Source: Rhodospirillales bacterium
Lineage (GTDB): Bacteria > Pseudomonadota > Alphaproteobacteria > UBA828
NCBI GenBank assembly: GCA_028818855.1
Contig: JAPPMY010000204.1
Coordinates: 1 to 64,000, forward strand
Length of the DNA: 64,000 nt
Direction: 5' to 3'
Shown here piece after piece: positions 54,217 through 61,538 of this stretch (position 1 is the first letter of the stretch; every line of letters begins with the position of its first letter). The notes beneath the pieces are model-generated. The model saw nothing but the letters and a program-made list of their open reading frames with translations. It was not told the DNA's origin and ran no database searches. The position numbers were made by a program, and so were the translations under genes.

Positions 54217-56244
54217 TCAGTCGTCCTCCTTCGCGGCAGCGAGCACGTCGTCGGCGAGCCGCCCGGTCAGCTCCTGAAGGCGATCGAACTGCGATTCGAA
54301 GATGCCGACGCCGAGCGTGAGCGAGCGGAGCTCGATGATCAGATCGTGCATCTCCGACTGGGGCATCTGGCTGGTGAGTTCGTCCCAGCCGGACCAGTCC
54401 TCACGCGCCTGGTAGCCCAGCACCTGGCCGCGCCGGCCCGTCACCAGCCGCTGGACGTTCGGCGTGAACTCGTTCGGCACCGAAATCCTGACCTCGCAGA
54501 TGGGCTCCAGCAGCACCGGGTTGCACTTGGGCAGCGCTTCCGCCATCGCCATCCGGCCGGCGGTCTTGAAGGCCATCTCCGAGCTGTCCACCGAATGGTG
54601 CTTGCCGTCGGTCAGCGTCACCGAGACGTCGACAACCGGGAAGCCGAGCGGCCCATTGGCGAGATAGTCGCGCACACCCGCTTCCACGGCGGGGATGTAC
54701 TGGCGCGGCACGGCGCCGCCCACGACCTTGTCCTGGAACTCGAAGCCAGTGCCGCGCGGCAGCGGCTTCACCTCGATATGCACGTCGCCGAACTGACCGT
54801 GACCGCCGGTCTGCTTCTTATAGCGCGCGTGCTGCGAGACCGGTTTGCGAATCGCCTCCTTGTAGGCGACCTTGGGCTTCTCGGTCTGCATGGCGAGCCC
54901 GTACTTGCCGGCGAGCCGATCGAGCGCGACCTTCAGGTGCATCTCGCCCTGGCCCCAGAGCACCGCCTCCTGCGTATCGGGATTGGGCTGGAAGCTCAGC
55001 GACGGGTCCTCCTGGGCGAGACGGCTCATCGCGCCCGATACCTTGACCTCGTCCTCGCGCCGGCTCGCTCTCACGGCATAGGAATAGACCGAGGGCGGAA
55101 GCTCGGCGCGCCGAAGCGACTCCACGTCCGGCCCGTCGGCGGGTGCCACGGTATCGCCGGTGGAGATCGATTCGAGCCGCCCGAGGCCCACGATCTCGCC
55201 GGCTCCCGCCTTGTCGACCTTGTTCTGGTTCTGGCCCTGCATCTGGTACATGCCGCCGATGCGCTGGCCGTCGTTGAGTGTCATGCCGTCTTCGATGGTC
55301 CCGGCCCACACCCGGGCCAGCGAAACCTTGCCGCCGTGCTGGGTGATGTAGGTCTTGACGACCTGGCCGACCGTGGCGCCGTCGGCGCCCGCCGGCAGGC
55401 GCTTCGCGGCGAGAGCATCACCGGGCGCGAAGTCGATCAGGGAATCGAGCAGGCGGCGCACGCCCCAGTCCCTCTCGGCCGAGCCCATCATCACCGGCAC
55501 CACGCTGGCGTCCGCGAGGACGCCGCGCAGGAAGTCCTGGATCTCACCGGGCTCCGGAATCTCGTCCTCCAGCAGTTTCTCCAGGAGGGTGTCGTCGAAG
55601 TCCGCCAGGCTTTCCAGGAGCTGCGTCCGCGCATCCTCCTGGCGCTCCGCGACCGTTTCGGGCGCATCGACGCCGACGGCGCCGTCCTGATCCCGATACT
55701 CGTAGGCCTGTCCGGTGATCAGGTCGACGTAGCCCGTGACGTTGTCGCCGTCCCGGATCGCGACCTGGCAGGGCACCAGGGGCCGGTCGCTCACGGGCTG
55801 CATCGCCTCGATCAGCTCGGCGATCCGCACCGCCGTCTCGTCCATCCGGTTGGTGAAGAGAACGTGCGGGATCTCGTGCTGCGCCAGGAACTTGAGCAGC
55901 CGTCCCATGGTCCATACCCGGTTCACGTCGGGGGAGCAGACGATGACGGCGAGGTCGACGCCCATGAGCGCGTTGGCGGTCTCGGCGAAGAACTCGATCG
56001 ACCCCGGACAGTCCAGGACCGTGAAGCGGTGATCCCGATACGTGAACGAGGCGGCGTTGACCTCCACGCTCGACTGGCGCGCCCGAGCCTCGTCGGACCA
56101 GTCGCCTACGGTGTTCCCGTCCGTGACCTTGCCCTTGCGGCCGATCGTGCCGGACACGAACAACATGCTTTCGAGGAGTGTGGTCTTGCCGCTCGTATAG
56201 GGGCCGACAAGCGCAATGTTCAGCGCCCCGGTCGAATCGCTCAT
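54217..56244 (-). CDS. EF-G-like translational GTPase with altered GTPase centre
   Basis: This 675-residue protein keeps the EF-G domain order through to domain V (RSLTLGVGIFESQFDRLQEL). The G1 motif is GPYTSGKT (14-21) instead of the usual G-H-V/I-D-x-GKT. The G3 motif is DCPGS (78-82): the catalytic His of DTPGH is Ser82. G4 is TNRMD, with Arg for Lys. This matches a second, alphaproteobacterial EF-G-like lineage rather than the housekeeping factor. Loss of the His predicts slow or absent GTP hydrolysis on the ribosome. It leads mlaA and mlaC with an 8-base gap. Confidence 0.9.
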   Translation of the reverse strand: MSDSTGALNIALVGPYTSGKTTLLESMLFVSGTIGRKGKVTDGNTVGDWSDEARARQSSVEVNAASFTYRDHRFTVLDCPGSIEFFAETANALMGVDLAVIVCSPDVNRVWTMGRLLKFLAQHEIPHVLFTNRMDETAVRIAELIEAMQPVSDRPLVPCQVAIRDGDNVTGYVDLITGQAYEYRDQDGAVGVDAPETVAERQEDARTQLLESLADFDDTLLEKLLEDEIPEPGEIQDFLRGVLADASVVPVMMGSAERDWGVRRLLDSLIDFAPGDALAAKRLPAGADGATVGQVVKTYITQHGGKVSLARVWAGTIEDGMTLNDGQRIGGMYQMQGQNQNKVDKAGAGEIVGLGRLESISTGDTVAPADGPDVESLRRAELPPSVYSYAVRASRREDEVKVSGAMSRLAQEDPSLSFQPNPDTQEAVLWGQGEMHLKVALDRLAGKYGLAMQTEKPKVAYKEAIRKPVSQHARYKKQTGGHGQFGDVHIEVKPLPRGTGFEFQDKVVGGAVPRQYIPAVEAGVRDYLANGPLGFPVVDVSVTLTDGKHHSVDSSEMAFKTAGRMAMAEALPKCNPVLLEPICEVRISVPNEFTPNVQRLVTGRRGQVLGYQAREDWSGWDELTSQMPQSEMHDLIIELRSLTLGVGIFESQFDRLQELTGRLADDVLAAAKEDD

Positions 56245-56348
56245 GCTGTCTCCCTTTACCCAGAGCCGCGCCGGCGGGCTTGGCGCCACGGTCGCGGGGC
56301 CGGCATGTTTCCAGCGCCTAGGCCGGATTGCAACAGCGTTTACCGCCT

Positions 56349-56368
56349 GAATTGGGACGAATTGCGAC
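56349..56368. repeat. tandem 10-base repeat
   Basis: GAATTGGGAC is followed directly by GAATTGCGAC in the 211-base divergent region between the EF-G-like gene and the DjlA-like gene. Nine of ten bases match. One-helical-turn spacing would suit a regulator acting on either gene. No other structure stands out in that region. Confidence 0.5.
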
Positions 56369-56455
56369 AAAGCGCGGGGCGCAGTGCCCAGTCTGGCGCG
56401 GGCAGGGTGGGGCGGCTATGGTGCCAGGCGACAGGATGCAGGGGGCGCGCGGCGG

Positions 56456-57199
56456 TTGAGCATCTGGGGAAAGGTGATCGGAGGCGCTGCGGGGTTCGCC
56501 CTCGGCGGCCCCATCGGCGCGATCCTGGGTGTCGCGGCGGGCCATTTCGTCGACCGCATGGCCCGCGGCCGCGGCGTCCGGCGGATCGGCGCGGGCGACC
56601 AGGAAACCAAGCAGGCCGCCGTCTCCATCGCCCTCGTGGTGCTCGCGGCCAAGATGGCGAAGGCGGACGGCCACGTCACCCGCGAGGAAATCAACGCGTT
56701 CAAGCGGGTCTTCCGCGTCCCCGACGCCCATGCCGCCGCCGTGGGGCGCATCTGGGACGAGGCGCGGCGCGAGGCGGCGGGCTTCGAGCCCTATGCCGAG
56801 CAGATCGTGCAGATCTTCCCGCACGACACCACCATGCGCGAAGAGCTGCTCGGCGCGCTCTTCCAGATCGCCATGGCCGATGGCGAACTGCACGCGGGCG
56901 AACGTGCCTATCTCGAACGCGTCGCCCAGATCTTCGGCTTCGACGAGCGCGGCTTCGCGCAGATCATGTCGCGCCACATGGGCGGCGGCGAGGCCGATCC
57001 CTATCAGGTGCTCGGCGTCGAGCCCGATGCGACGGACGACGAGATCAAGCGGACCTACCGCCGGCTCATCGTGGAACATCACCCCGACAAGCTCATCGCC
57101 GAGGGCATGCCGGAGGAGATGATCCAGGTTGCGAACGACCAGATGGCCGCCATCAACGCGGCCTATGACAGGATCGCCAAGCTTCGCGGGCTCCGTTGA
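56456..57199 (+). CDS. DjlA-like co-chaperone (TerB plus DnaJ domain)
   Basis: This 247-residue protein begins SIWGKVIGGAAGFALGGPIGAILG, a Gly-rich membrane-associating start. A TerB-like helical domain follows (residues about 55-165: VVLAAKMAKADGHVTREEINAF, QIAMADGELHAGERAYL). A C-terminal J-domain has the HPD motif in VEHHPDKLI. J-domains stimulate DnaK. The TTG start has AGGGGG about 10 bases upstream and gives the family-standard N-terminus; no ATG or GTG fits as well. EamA follows after 41 bases. Confidence 0.88.
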   Translation: MSIWGKVIGGAAGFALGGPIGAILGVAAGHFVDRMARGRGVRRIGAGDQETKQAAVSIALVVLAAKMAKADGHVTREEINAFKRVFRVPDAHAAAVGRIWDEARREAAGFEPYAEQIVQIFPHDTTMREELLGALFQIAMADGELHAGERAYLERVAQIFGFDERGFAQIMSRHMGGGEADPYQVLGVEPDATDDEIKRTYRRLIVEHHPDKLIAEGMPEEMIQVANDQMAAINAAYDRIAKLRGLR

Positions 57200-57240
57200 C
57201 CGCGCGCTGAGCGCGCTCCCGCTCCCGCTCCCGCCGCTTC

Positions 57241-58113
57241 ATGCAGCCGAGTCACATCGCGATCGCGGTCGGCACGGCCTTGCTCTGGGGCTTCGGCTTC
57301 GTGACCAGCAAGTACGGCGCGGACCACATGCCGCCGCTCTTCTTTCTGGCGCTCCGCTTCACCCTGATGGCGCTGATGCTGGTCTGGTTCGTGCGCCCGC
57401 CGCGCGGCCGCTGGCTTGCCGTGAGCCTGTTCGCGCTGACCATGGGCGCCGGCCACTTCGGCCTCTTCTACATCGCCCTCAATATAGGCGTAGAGGCCTC
57501 GACCGCGGCGATCATCTGGATCACGCAAGTGCCGCTCAGCGCCGTGCTGGCCGGGCTTCTCCTGCGCGAGCGCCCCGGCTTGCTGGCCATCCTCGGCATC
57601 GGGATCGCCTTCGGCGGCGCCGTGCTGCTGGTGGGCGAGCCGCGCCATACCGGCAACGCGGTGGGGATCGGGCTCATGTTCGGCTCCAGCATTGCGTGGG
57701 CCATTGCCAACGTGCAGGTGAAGCGCCTCACCGACATCTCCCCGCTGTCGTTGAACGTCTGGATGTCGGCGGTCTCCGCTCTGATCCTCTTCCCGCTGTC
57801 CTTCGCCCTGGAGGAGGGGCATCTCGCGAGCCTCCTGCAGCCCGACTGGCGCCTGCACGGCTCGCTCCTCTATCAGGTGTTCGGCTCCACCCTGCTGGCC
57901 TACTGGGCCTGGTACTATCTGCTCGCACACAACCGGGTGGCGACGGTTGCGGGCTTCATGCTGCTCGTGCCGGTGGTGGGCGTGATCTTCGGCGTCTTCA
58001 TCCTGGGCGACCCGCTCACCTGGCAGACGCTCGTGGGCGGCGCGATCATCGTCTCCGGCGTCGCGCTCATCGTGCTCAGGCGCGAGGCGGGATCGGCCGT
58101 AAAGGCCGGCTGA
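57241..58113 (+). CDS. EamA/DMT-family transporter
   Basis: This 290-residue protein has ten hydrophobic segments in two five-helix halves, the EamA duplication. Markers are GTALLWGFGFVTSKYGADHMPPLFFLALRF at the start and LRERPGLLAILGIGIAFGGAVLLV at the end of half one. It is closest in pattern to O-acetylserine/cysteine exporters (YdeD-like), but the substrate cannot be fixed. It is probably co-transcribed with the DjlA-like gene. Confidence 0.9.
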   Translation: MQPSHIAIAVGTALLWGFGFVTSKYGADHMPPLFFLALRFTLMALMLVWFVRPPRGRWLAVSLFALTMGAGHFGLFYIALNIGVEASTAAIIWITQVPLSAVLAGLLLRERPGLLAILGIGIAFGGAVLLVGEPRHTGNAVGIGLMFGSSIAWAIANVQVKRLTDISPLSLNVWMSAVSALILFPLSFALEEGHLASLLQPDWRLHGSLLYQVFGSTLLAYWAWYYLLAHNRVATVAGFMLLVPVVGVIFGVFILGDPLTWQTLVGGAIIVSGVALIVLRREAGSAVKAG

Positions 58114-58162
58114 CGCCTGCACGAACCACGATGGGCGGCGTCAGGCACAGCCGGAGACGGGC

Positions 58163-58933
58163 GTGACGGGAGAGAGCGTCGCCGGGCGGGCCGTGATCGA
58201 CCTGCCCTCGCCCAACCGGGACGGGCGGCCTGCGGAGGCAGGCCCGGTGGACACCCTGGTCCTCCACTACACCGGCATGGTCTCGGCCGAGGCCGCGCTC
58301 GCGCGACTGACGGACCCCGGCGCCAAGGTCAGCGCGCACTGGTGCATAGGCGAGGACGGCACGCTCTGGCGCCTGGTGCCCGAGGCGGAGCGCGCCTGGC
58401 ATGCAGGCGTCAGCGAATGGCGCGGCCGGCGCGGGGTCAACGACGTCTCGATCGGGATCGAGCTGGTCAATCCGGGCCACGAGCACGGCTACCGCCCGTT
58501 CCCGCCGGCCCAGATGGATGCTTTGCTCGACCTCGCCCGCGCCATCCTCGCGCGTCACCCGATCGATCCCCGCAACGTGGTGGCGCATGCAGACGTGGCG
58601 CCCATGCGCCGGCAGGATCCTGGCGAACTGTTCGACTGGGCGCGCCTCGCAGGCGCCGGCATCGGTCTCTGGCCCGAGAGCGCAGCCGCGGCCGGGGGGG
58701 AGGGCCCGGCTCTCCGCCAGGGCGATCGCGGCGCTGCCGTCAGGCGGCAGCAGGCGCGCCTGCGGGGCGTCGGCTACGGTCTCGCGGCCGACGGAGAATT
58801 CGGCGCGGGCACGGCCGCCGTCGTGCGCGCCTTTCAGCGGCACTTCCGTCAGGCGCGCGTCGACGGGGTGATCGACGCCGGAACGGCGGCCGTCCTCGAC
58901 CAGTTGAGCGCACTTGCAGGCGGACGAGGCTGA
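58163..58933 (+). CDS. N-acetylmuramoyl-L-alanine amidase (AmiD-like) with peptidoglycan-binding domain
   Basis: This 256-residue protein has an amidase_2 domain: VDTLVLHYTGM, AHWCIGEDGTLWRLVPEAERAWHAG, DVSIGIELVNPG and VVAHADVAPMRRQDPGELFDW, containing the zinc His residues and the late Asp. A C-terminal peptidoglycan-binding domain follows (LRQGDRGAAVRRQQARLRGVGYG...GVIDAGTAAVLDQL). No signal peptide is visible, so a cytoplasmic recycling role (AmpD-like) is likely. GTG start. It ends 40 bases before the RNase P RNA. Confidence 0.93.
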   Translation: MTGESVAGRAVIDLPSPNRDGRPAEAGPVDTLVLHYTGMVSAEAALARLTDPGAKVSAHWCIGEDGTLWRLVPEAERAWHAGVSEWRGRRGVNDVSIGIELVNPGHEHGYRPFPPAQMDALLDLARAILARHPIDPRNVVAHADVAPMRRQDPGELFDWARLAGAGIGLWPESAAAAGGEGPALRQGDRGAAVRRQQARLRGVGYGLAADGEFGAGTAAVVRAFQRHFRQARVDGVIDAGTAAVLDQLSALAGGRG

Positions 58934-58973
58934 GAGCGGCTTGACCGGGTCCCGGCGCAGGCGTAGTCAGGGC

Positions 58974-59379
<406 letters not shown>

Positions 59380-59411
59380 CTCTCTCCCCCGGCGCTCCGC
59401 CACACCCTCAC

Positions 59412-59470
59412 CGCAATATATTGAGGGGTCCGCGACCCCTCAGGCGCAATATATTCCCATATCGATATGG
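59412..59470. repeat. direct repeat and 14-base palindrome downstream of rnpB
   Basis: CGCAATATATT occurs at 59412-59422 and 59445-59455, flanking the terminator stem; AATATATT is itself a palindrome. CCATATCGATATGG (59457-59470) is a perfect palindrome immediately afterwards and runs into the first GANTC site. The density of dyads in an otherwise GC-rich region suggests protein binding. Confidence 0.6.
59422..59442 (+). terminator. terminator-like hairpin of rnpB
   Basis: TGAGGGGTC and GACCCCTCA form a perfect 9-base stem with a CGC loop, 45 bases after the RNA's 3' end. It is followed by GGCGCAATATATT, AT-rich but without a pure T run. It probably ends rnpB transcription. Confidence 0.65.
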
Positions 59471-59614
59471 ACTCCCCGCAGCCCCCGCTAGTAACGAATC
59501 AAAGGAACATTTGGGGAACATATAGTTGATCTCCGCCGGGACTTGAGTCCGCGCCGGCGGTGACTAGGCCTCTTGTCACCCTCTCCGGTCCCACTCCGCC
59601 ATGAGCTTCGAGTC
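59470..59614. promoter_or_regulatory. cluster of four GANTC (CcrM) sites
   Basis: GACTC at 59470, GAATC at 59496, GAGTC at 59545 and GAGTC at 59610 lie within 145 bases upstream of mraZ. GANTC is the CcrM methylation site and, when methylated, the target of GcrA. No gene lies in this stretch. Several times fewer sites would be expected by chance at this base composition. Confidence 0.65.
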
Positions 59615-59649
59615 GCCGGATCGCTCCATTTACCTCTGCTCCTGAACAC

Positions 59650-59677
59650 TTGATTTTTTGACTTGCGACCATATTGT
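59650..59677 (+). promoter_or_regulatory. candidate mraZ promoter
   Basis: TTGATT (59650-59655), a 16-base spacer and TATTGT (59672-59677) fit a sigma70-type promoter. Transcription would start near 59684, inside the periodic repeat array, with a leader of about 100 bases to the mraZ GTG. Confidence 0.35.
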
Positions 59678-59711
59678 GCCATGCAGTACCATGCAATCCC
59701 ATGATATCCCG
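59667..59711 (-). promoter_or_regulatory. candidate MraZ box: five units at 10-base spacing
   Basis: On the minus strand, CGGGA, TGGGA, TGGTA, TGGCA and TGGTC follow each other with exactly 5 bases between units, one per helical turn. The E. coli MraZ box is a set of TGGGN repeats with 5-base spacers. The array overlaps the putative mraZ -10 and start site, as expected for MraZ autoregulation. Only one unit is a full TGGG. Confidence 0.55.
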
Positions 59712-59785
59712 GATCAGAGCGGGAACAGACGGAGCGGTGACGAGCGACGGCATGGCGAGCAGGGCAGGCGCCCGAGGAGCAAGCG

Positions 59786-60256
59786 GTGGCTCTCTTTACC
59801 GGTAGGGTGGTCAACAAGGTGGATCGCAAGGGGCGGGTCTCCATTCCCGCGCCCTTCCGCAATCAGTTGGCCGGGCAGTCCTTCTTCGGGGTGGCGGTCT
59901 ATCCCTCCGTGGACAGGAGCCCGTCTCTGACCGCCTGCGGTGTCGACGTCCTCGAGGGCCTGGGCGATCGCTTCCGCGCCACCAGCCCGTTCGACCCCAG
60001 CTACACCGATGCGCGCATGGCGCTCTTCGCCGACGTGCAGCAGCTCCCCTTCGACAGCGACGGCCGGGTGCTGCTGACCGCCGACCTGCTCGACCATGCC
60101 GGGATCACCACCCACGCCGCTTTCGTCGGCATGGGCGACCTCTTCCGGATCTGGGAGCCCGAAACGGCCGATGCCGCGCTGCGGGCCGTGCGGGAAAAGT
60201 CGCCCGAGGAACGGGCCCAGCTGGAGCTGCCGCCGCCACCGGGAGCAGGCCGGTGA
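59786..60256 (+). CDS. mraZ: transcriptional regulator MraZ
   Basis: This 156-residue protein begins ALFTGRVVNKVDRKGRVSIPAPFRNQL and contains DSDGRVLLTADLLDHAGI and FVGMGDLFRIWEPE. These are the two SpoVT/AbrB-like halves (DKKGR and DxxGR motifs). MraZ is the first gene of the division and cell-wall cluster and regulates it by binding direct repeats in its own leader. GTG start with GAGGAG about 6 bases upstream. Its stop overlaps the rsmH GTG. Confidence 0.96.
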   Translation: MALFTGRVVNKVDRKGRVSIPAPFRNQLAGQSFFGVAVYPSVDRSPSLTACGVDVLEGLGDRFRATSPFDPSYTDARMALFADVQQLPFDSDGRVLLTADLLDHAGITTHAAFVGMGDLFRIWEPETADAALRAVREKSPEERAQLELPPPPGAGR

Positions 60257-61224
60257 GTGCCGCCGCCAACCATGTCCCCGTCATGAAGGACGCGATGCTC
60301 TCCCTCGTCGCGCCCAGGGACGGCGGCATCTATGTGGACGGCACCTTCGGCGGCGGCGGCTACAGCCGGGCCCTCCTCGAGGCCGCCTCCTGCGTGGTCT
60401 ACGGGATCGATCGCGACGCCGCTGCGCTCGGTGCGGGCGGCGCGCTCGCCGCGCGGTTCGACGGCAGGCTGATCCTGCTCCACGGCCGCTTCGCCGAAAT
60501 GGCGTCCCTGCTGGCGCCCCACGGCGTGAACGCGGTGGACGGGATCGTCCTCGACCTCGGCCTCTCCTCGCGCCAGCTCGACGACGCGGCGCGCGGCTTC
60601 TCGTTCCGTCTCGACGGGCCGCTCGACATGCGCATGGACCGATCCGACCCCGGCCCGACGGCGGCCGACCTCGTCAATGGCGGGACGGAGGCCGAGCTGG
60701 CCGCCATCATCGCGGGCTTCGGAGAGGAGCGCCGGGCGCGCGCCATCGCGCGGGCCATCGTGGCGGCGCGTGCCGGGGCGCCAATCACCCGCACCGGCCA
60801 GCTTGCCGACATCGTGCGCCGCGCCGCGGCGCGGCCGCCCCAGGGCGGGATCGATCCGGCGACGCGCACCTTCCAGGCGCTCCGCATCCGCGTCAACGAC
60901 GAGATCGGCGAGATCGAGCGGGGCCTGGAGCAGATCGAGCGCCTCCTGCGGCCGGGTGGACGCGCCATCGTGGTGTCCTTCCACTCGCTCGAGGACCGGC
61001 CCGTGAAGCGCTTCTTCCGCGATCGGGGCGGGCAGCGGCAGCCCAACCGGCACGAGCCGCAGGGTGCCATGAAATCGCCCGATCCCACGTTCAGGCTGTT
61101 GACCCGCCGGGCGCGCAAGCCGGACGGAGCGGAGGTCGCGGCGAACCCGCGGGCACGCTCGGCACGCCTGCGTGCGGCCGAGCGCACCGGCGCGCCGCCG
61201 TGGCACGAGAGGCTCGTCGCATGA
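60253..61224 (+). CDS. rsmH: 16S rRNA m4C1402 methyltransferase
   Basis: This 323-residue protein begins NHVPVMKDAMLSLV, with SAM-binding YVDGTFGGGGYSRALLE, DGIVLDLGLSSRQLDDAARGFSFRLDGPLDMRMD and IVVSFHSLEDRPVKRFF. RsmH (MraW) methylates cytosine 1402 of 16S rRNA. GTG start within the mraZ stop (GTGA), and ATGA overlap with ftsL. Confidence 0.97.
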   Translation: MSAAANHVPVMKDAMLSLVAPRDGGIYVDGTFGGGGYSRALLEAASCVVYGIDRDAAALGAGGALAARFDGRLILLHGRFAEMASLLAPHGVNAVDGIVLDLGLSSRQLDDAARGFSFRLDGPLDMRMDRSDPGPTAADLVNGGTEAELAAIIAGFGEERRARAIARAIVAARAGAPITRTGQLADIVRRAAARPPQGGIDPATRTFQALRIRVNDEIGEIERGLEQIERLLRPGGRAIVVSFHSLEDRPVKRFFRDRGGQRQPNRHEPQGAMKSPDPTFRLLTRRARKPDGAEVAANPRARSARLRAAERTGAPPWHERLVA

Positions 61225-61538
61225 TGCGGCACCTGGTTCTCATATCGATCGCAGCGTTTGTGCTCTCGATGCTGGCGCTCTTCCTGGTGAAGCACGAGGT
61301 GCGGGGGCTCGAACGCGAGCTTGCCGCGTTGGAGCTTGACCGCCAGCGTCACGTCGAGGCGATCCGGGTGCTGCGCTCCGAGTGGAGCTACCTCACCCGG
61401 CCTTCCAGGATCGCGTCTCTCGCCGCGCGGCACCTGCCGCTCGAGCAGGTGCAGCCCGCGCAGGTCCGCTGGCTGCCCGGCCGGCCCGCCGGGCCCGCCG
61501 CTCTGATCACGCCGGTCGGCGGGGAGGTCAAGCGGTGA
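61221..61538 (+). CDS. ftsL: cell division protein FtsL
   Basis: This 105-residue bitopic protein has one membrane segment (HLVLISIAAFVLSMLALFLVKHEVRGLE), a coiled stretch (ERELAALELDRQRHVEAIRVLRSEWSYLT) and the typical RPSRIASLAARHLPLEQVQPAQV end. Length, topology and position between rsmH and ftsI identify it. FtsL bridges FtsQ/FtsB and FtsI at the septum. Both its ends overlap neighbouring genes. Confidence 0.92.
   Translation: MMRHLVLISIAAFVLSMLALFLVKHEVRGLERELAALELDRQRHVEAIRVLRSEWSYLTRPSRIASLAARHLPLEQVQPAQVRWLPGRPAGPAALITPVGGEVKR

Noticed and set aside
54148-57168. Very long open frame on the plus strand opposite the EF-G-like gene
   Set aside because: It is antisense to a clearly identified protein, and its translation is low-complexity Arg/Gly/Asp; stop codons are rare in GC-rich DNA.
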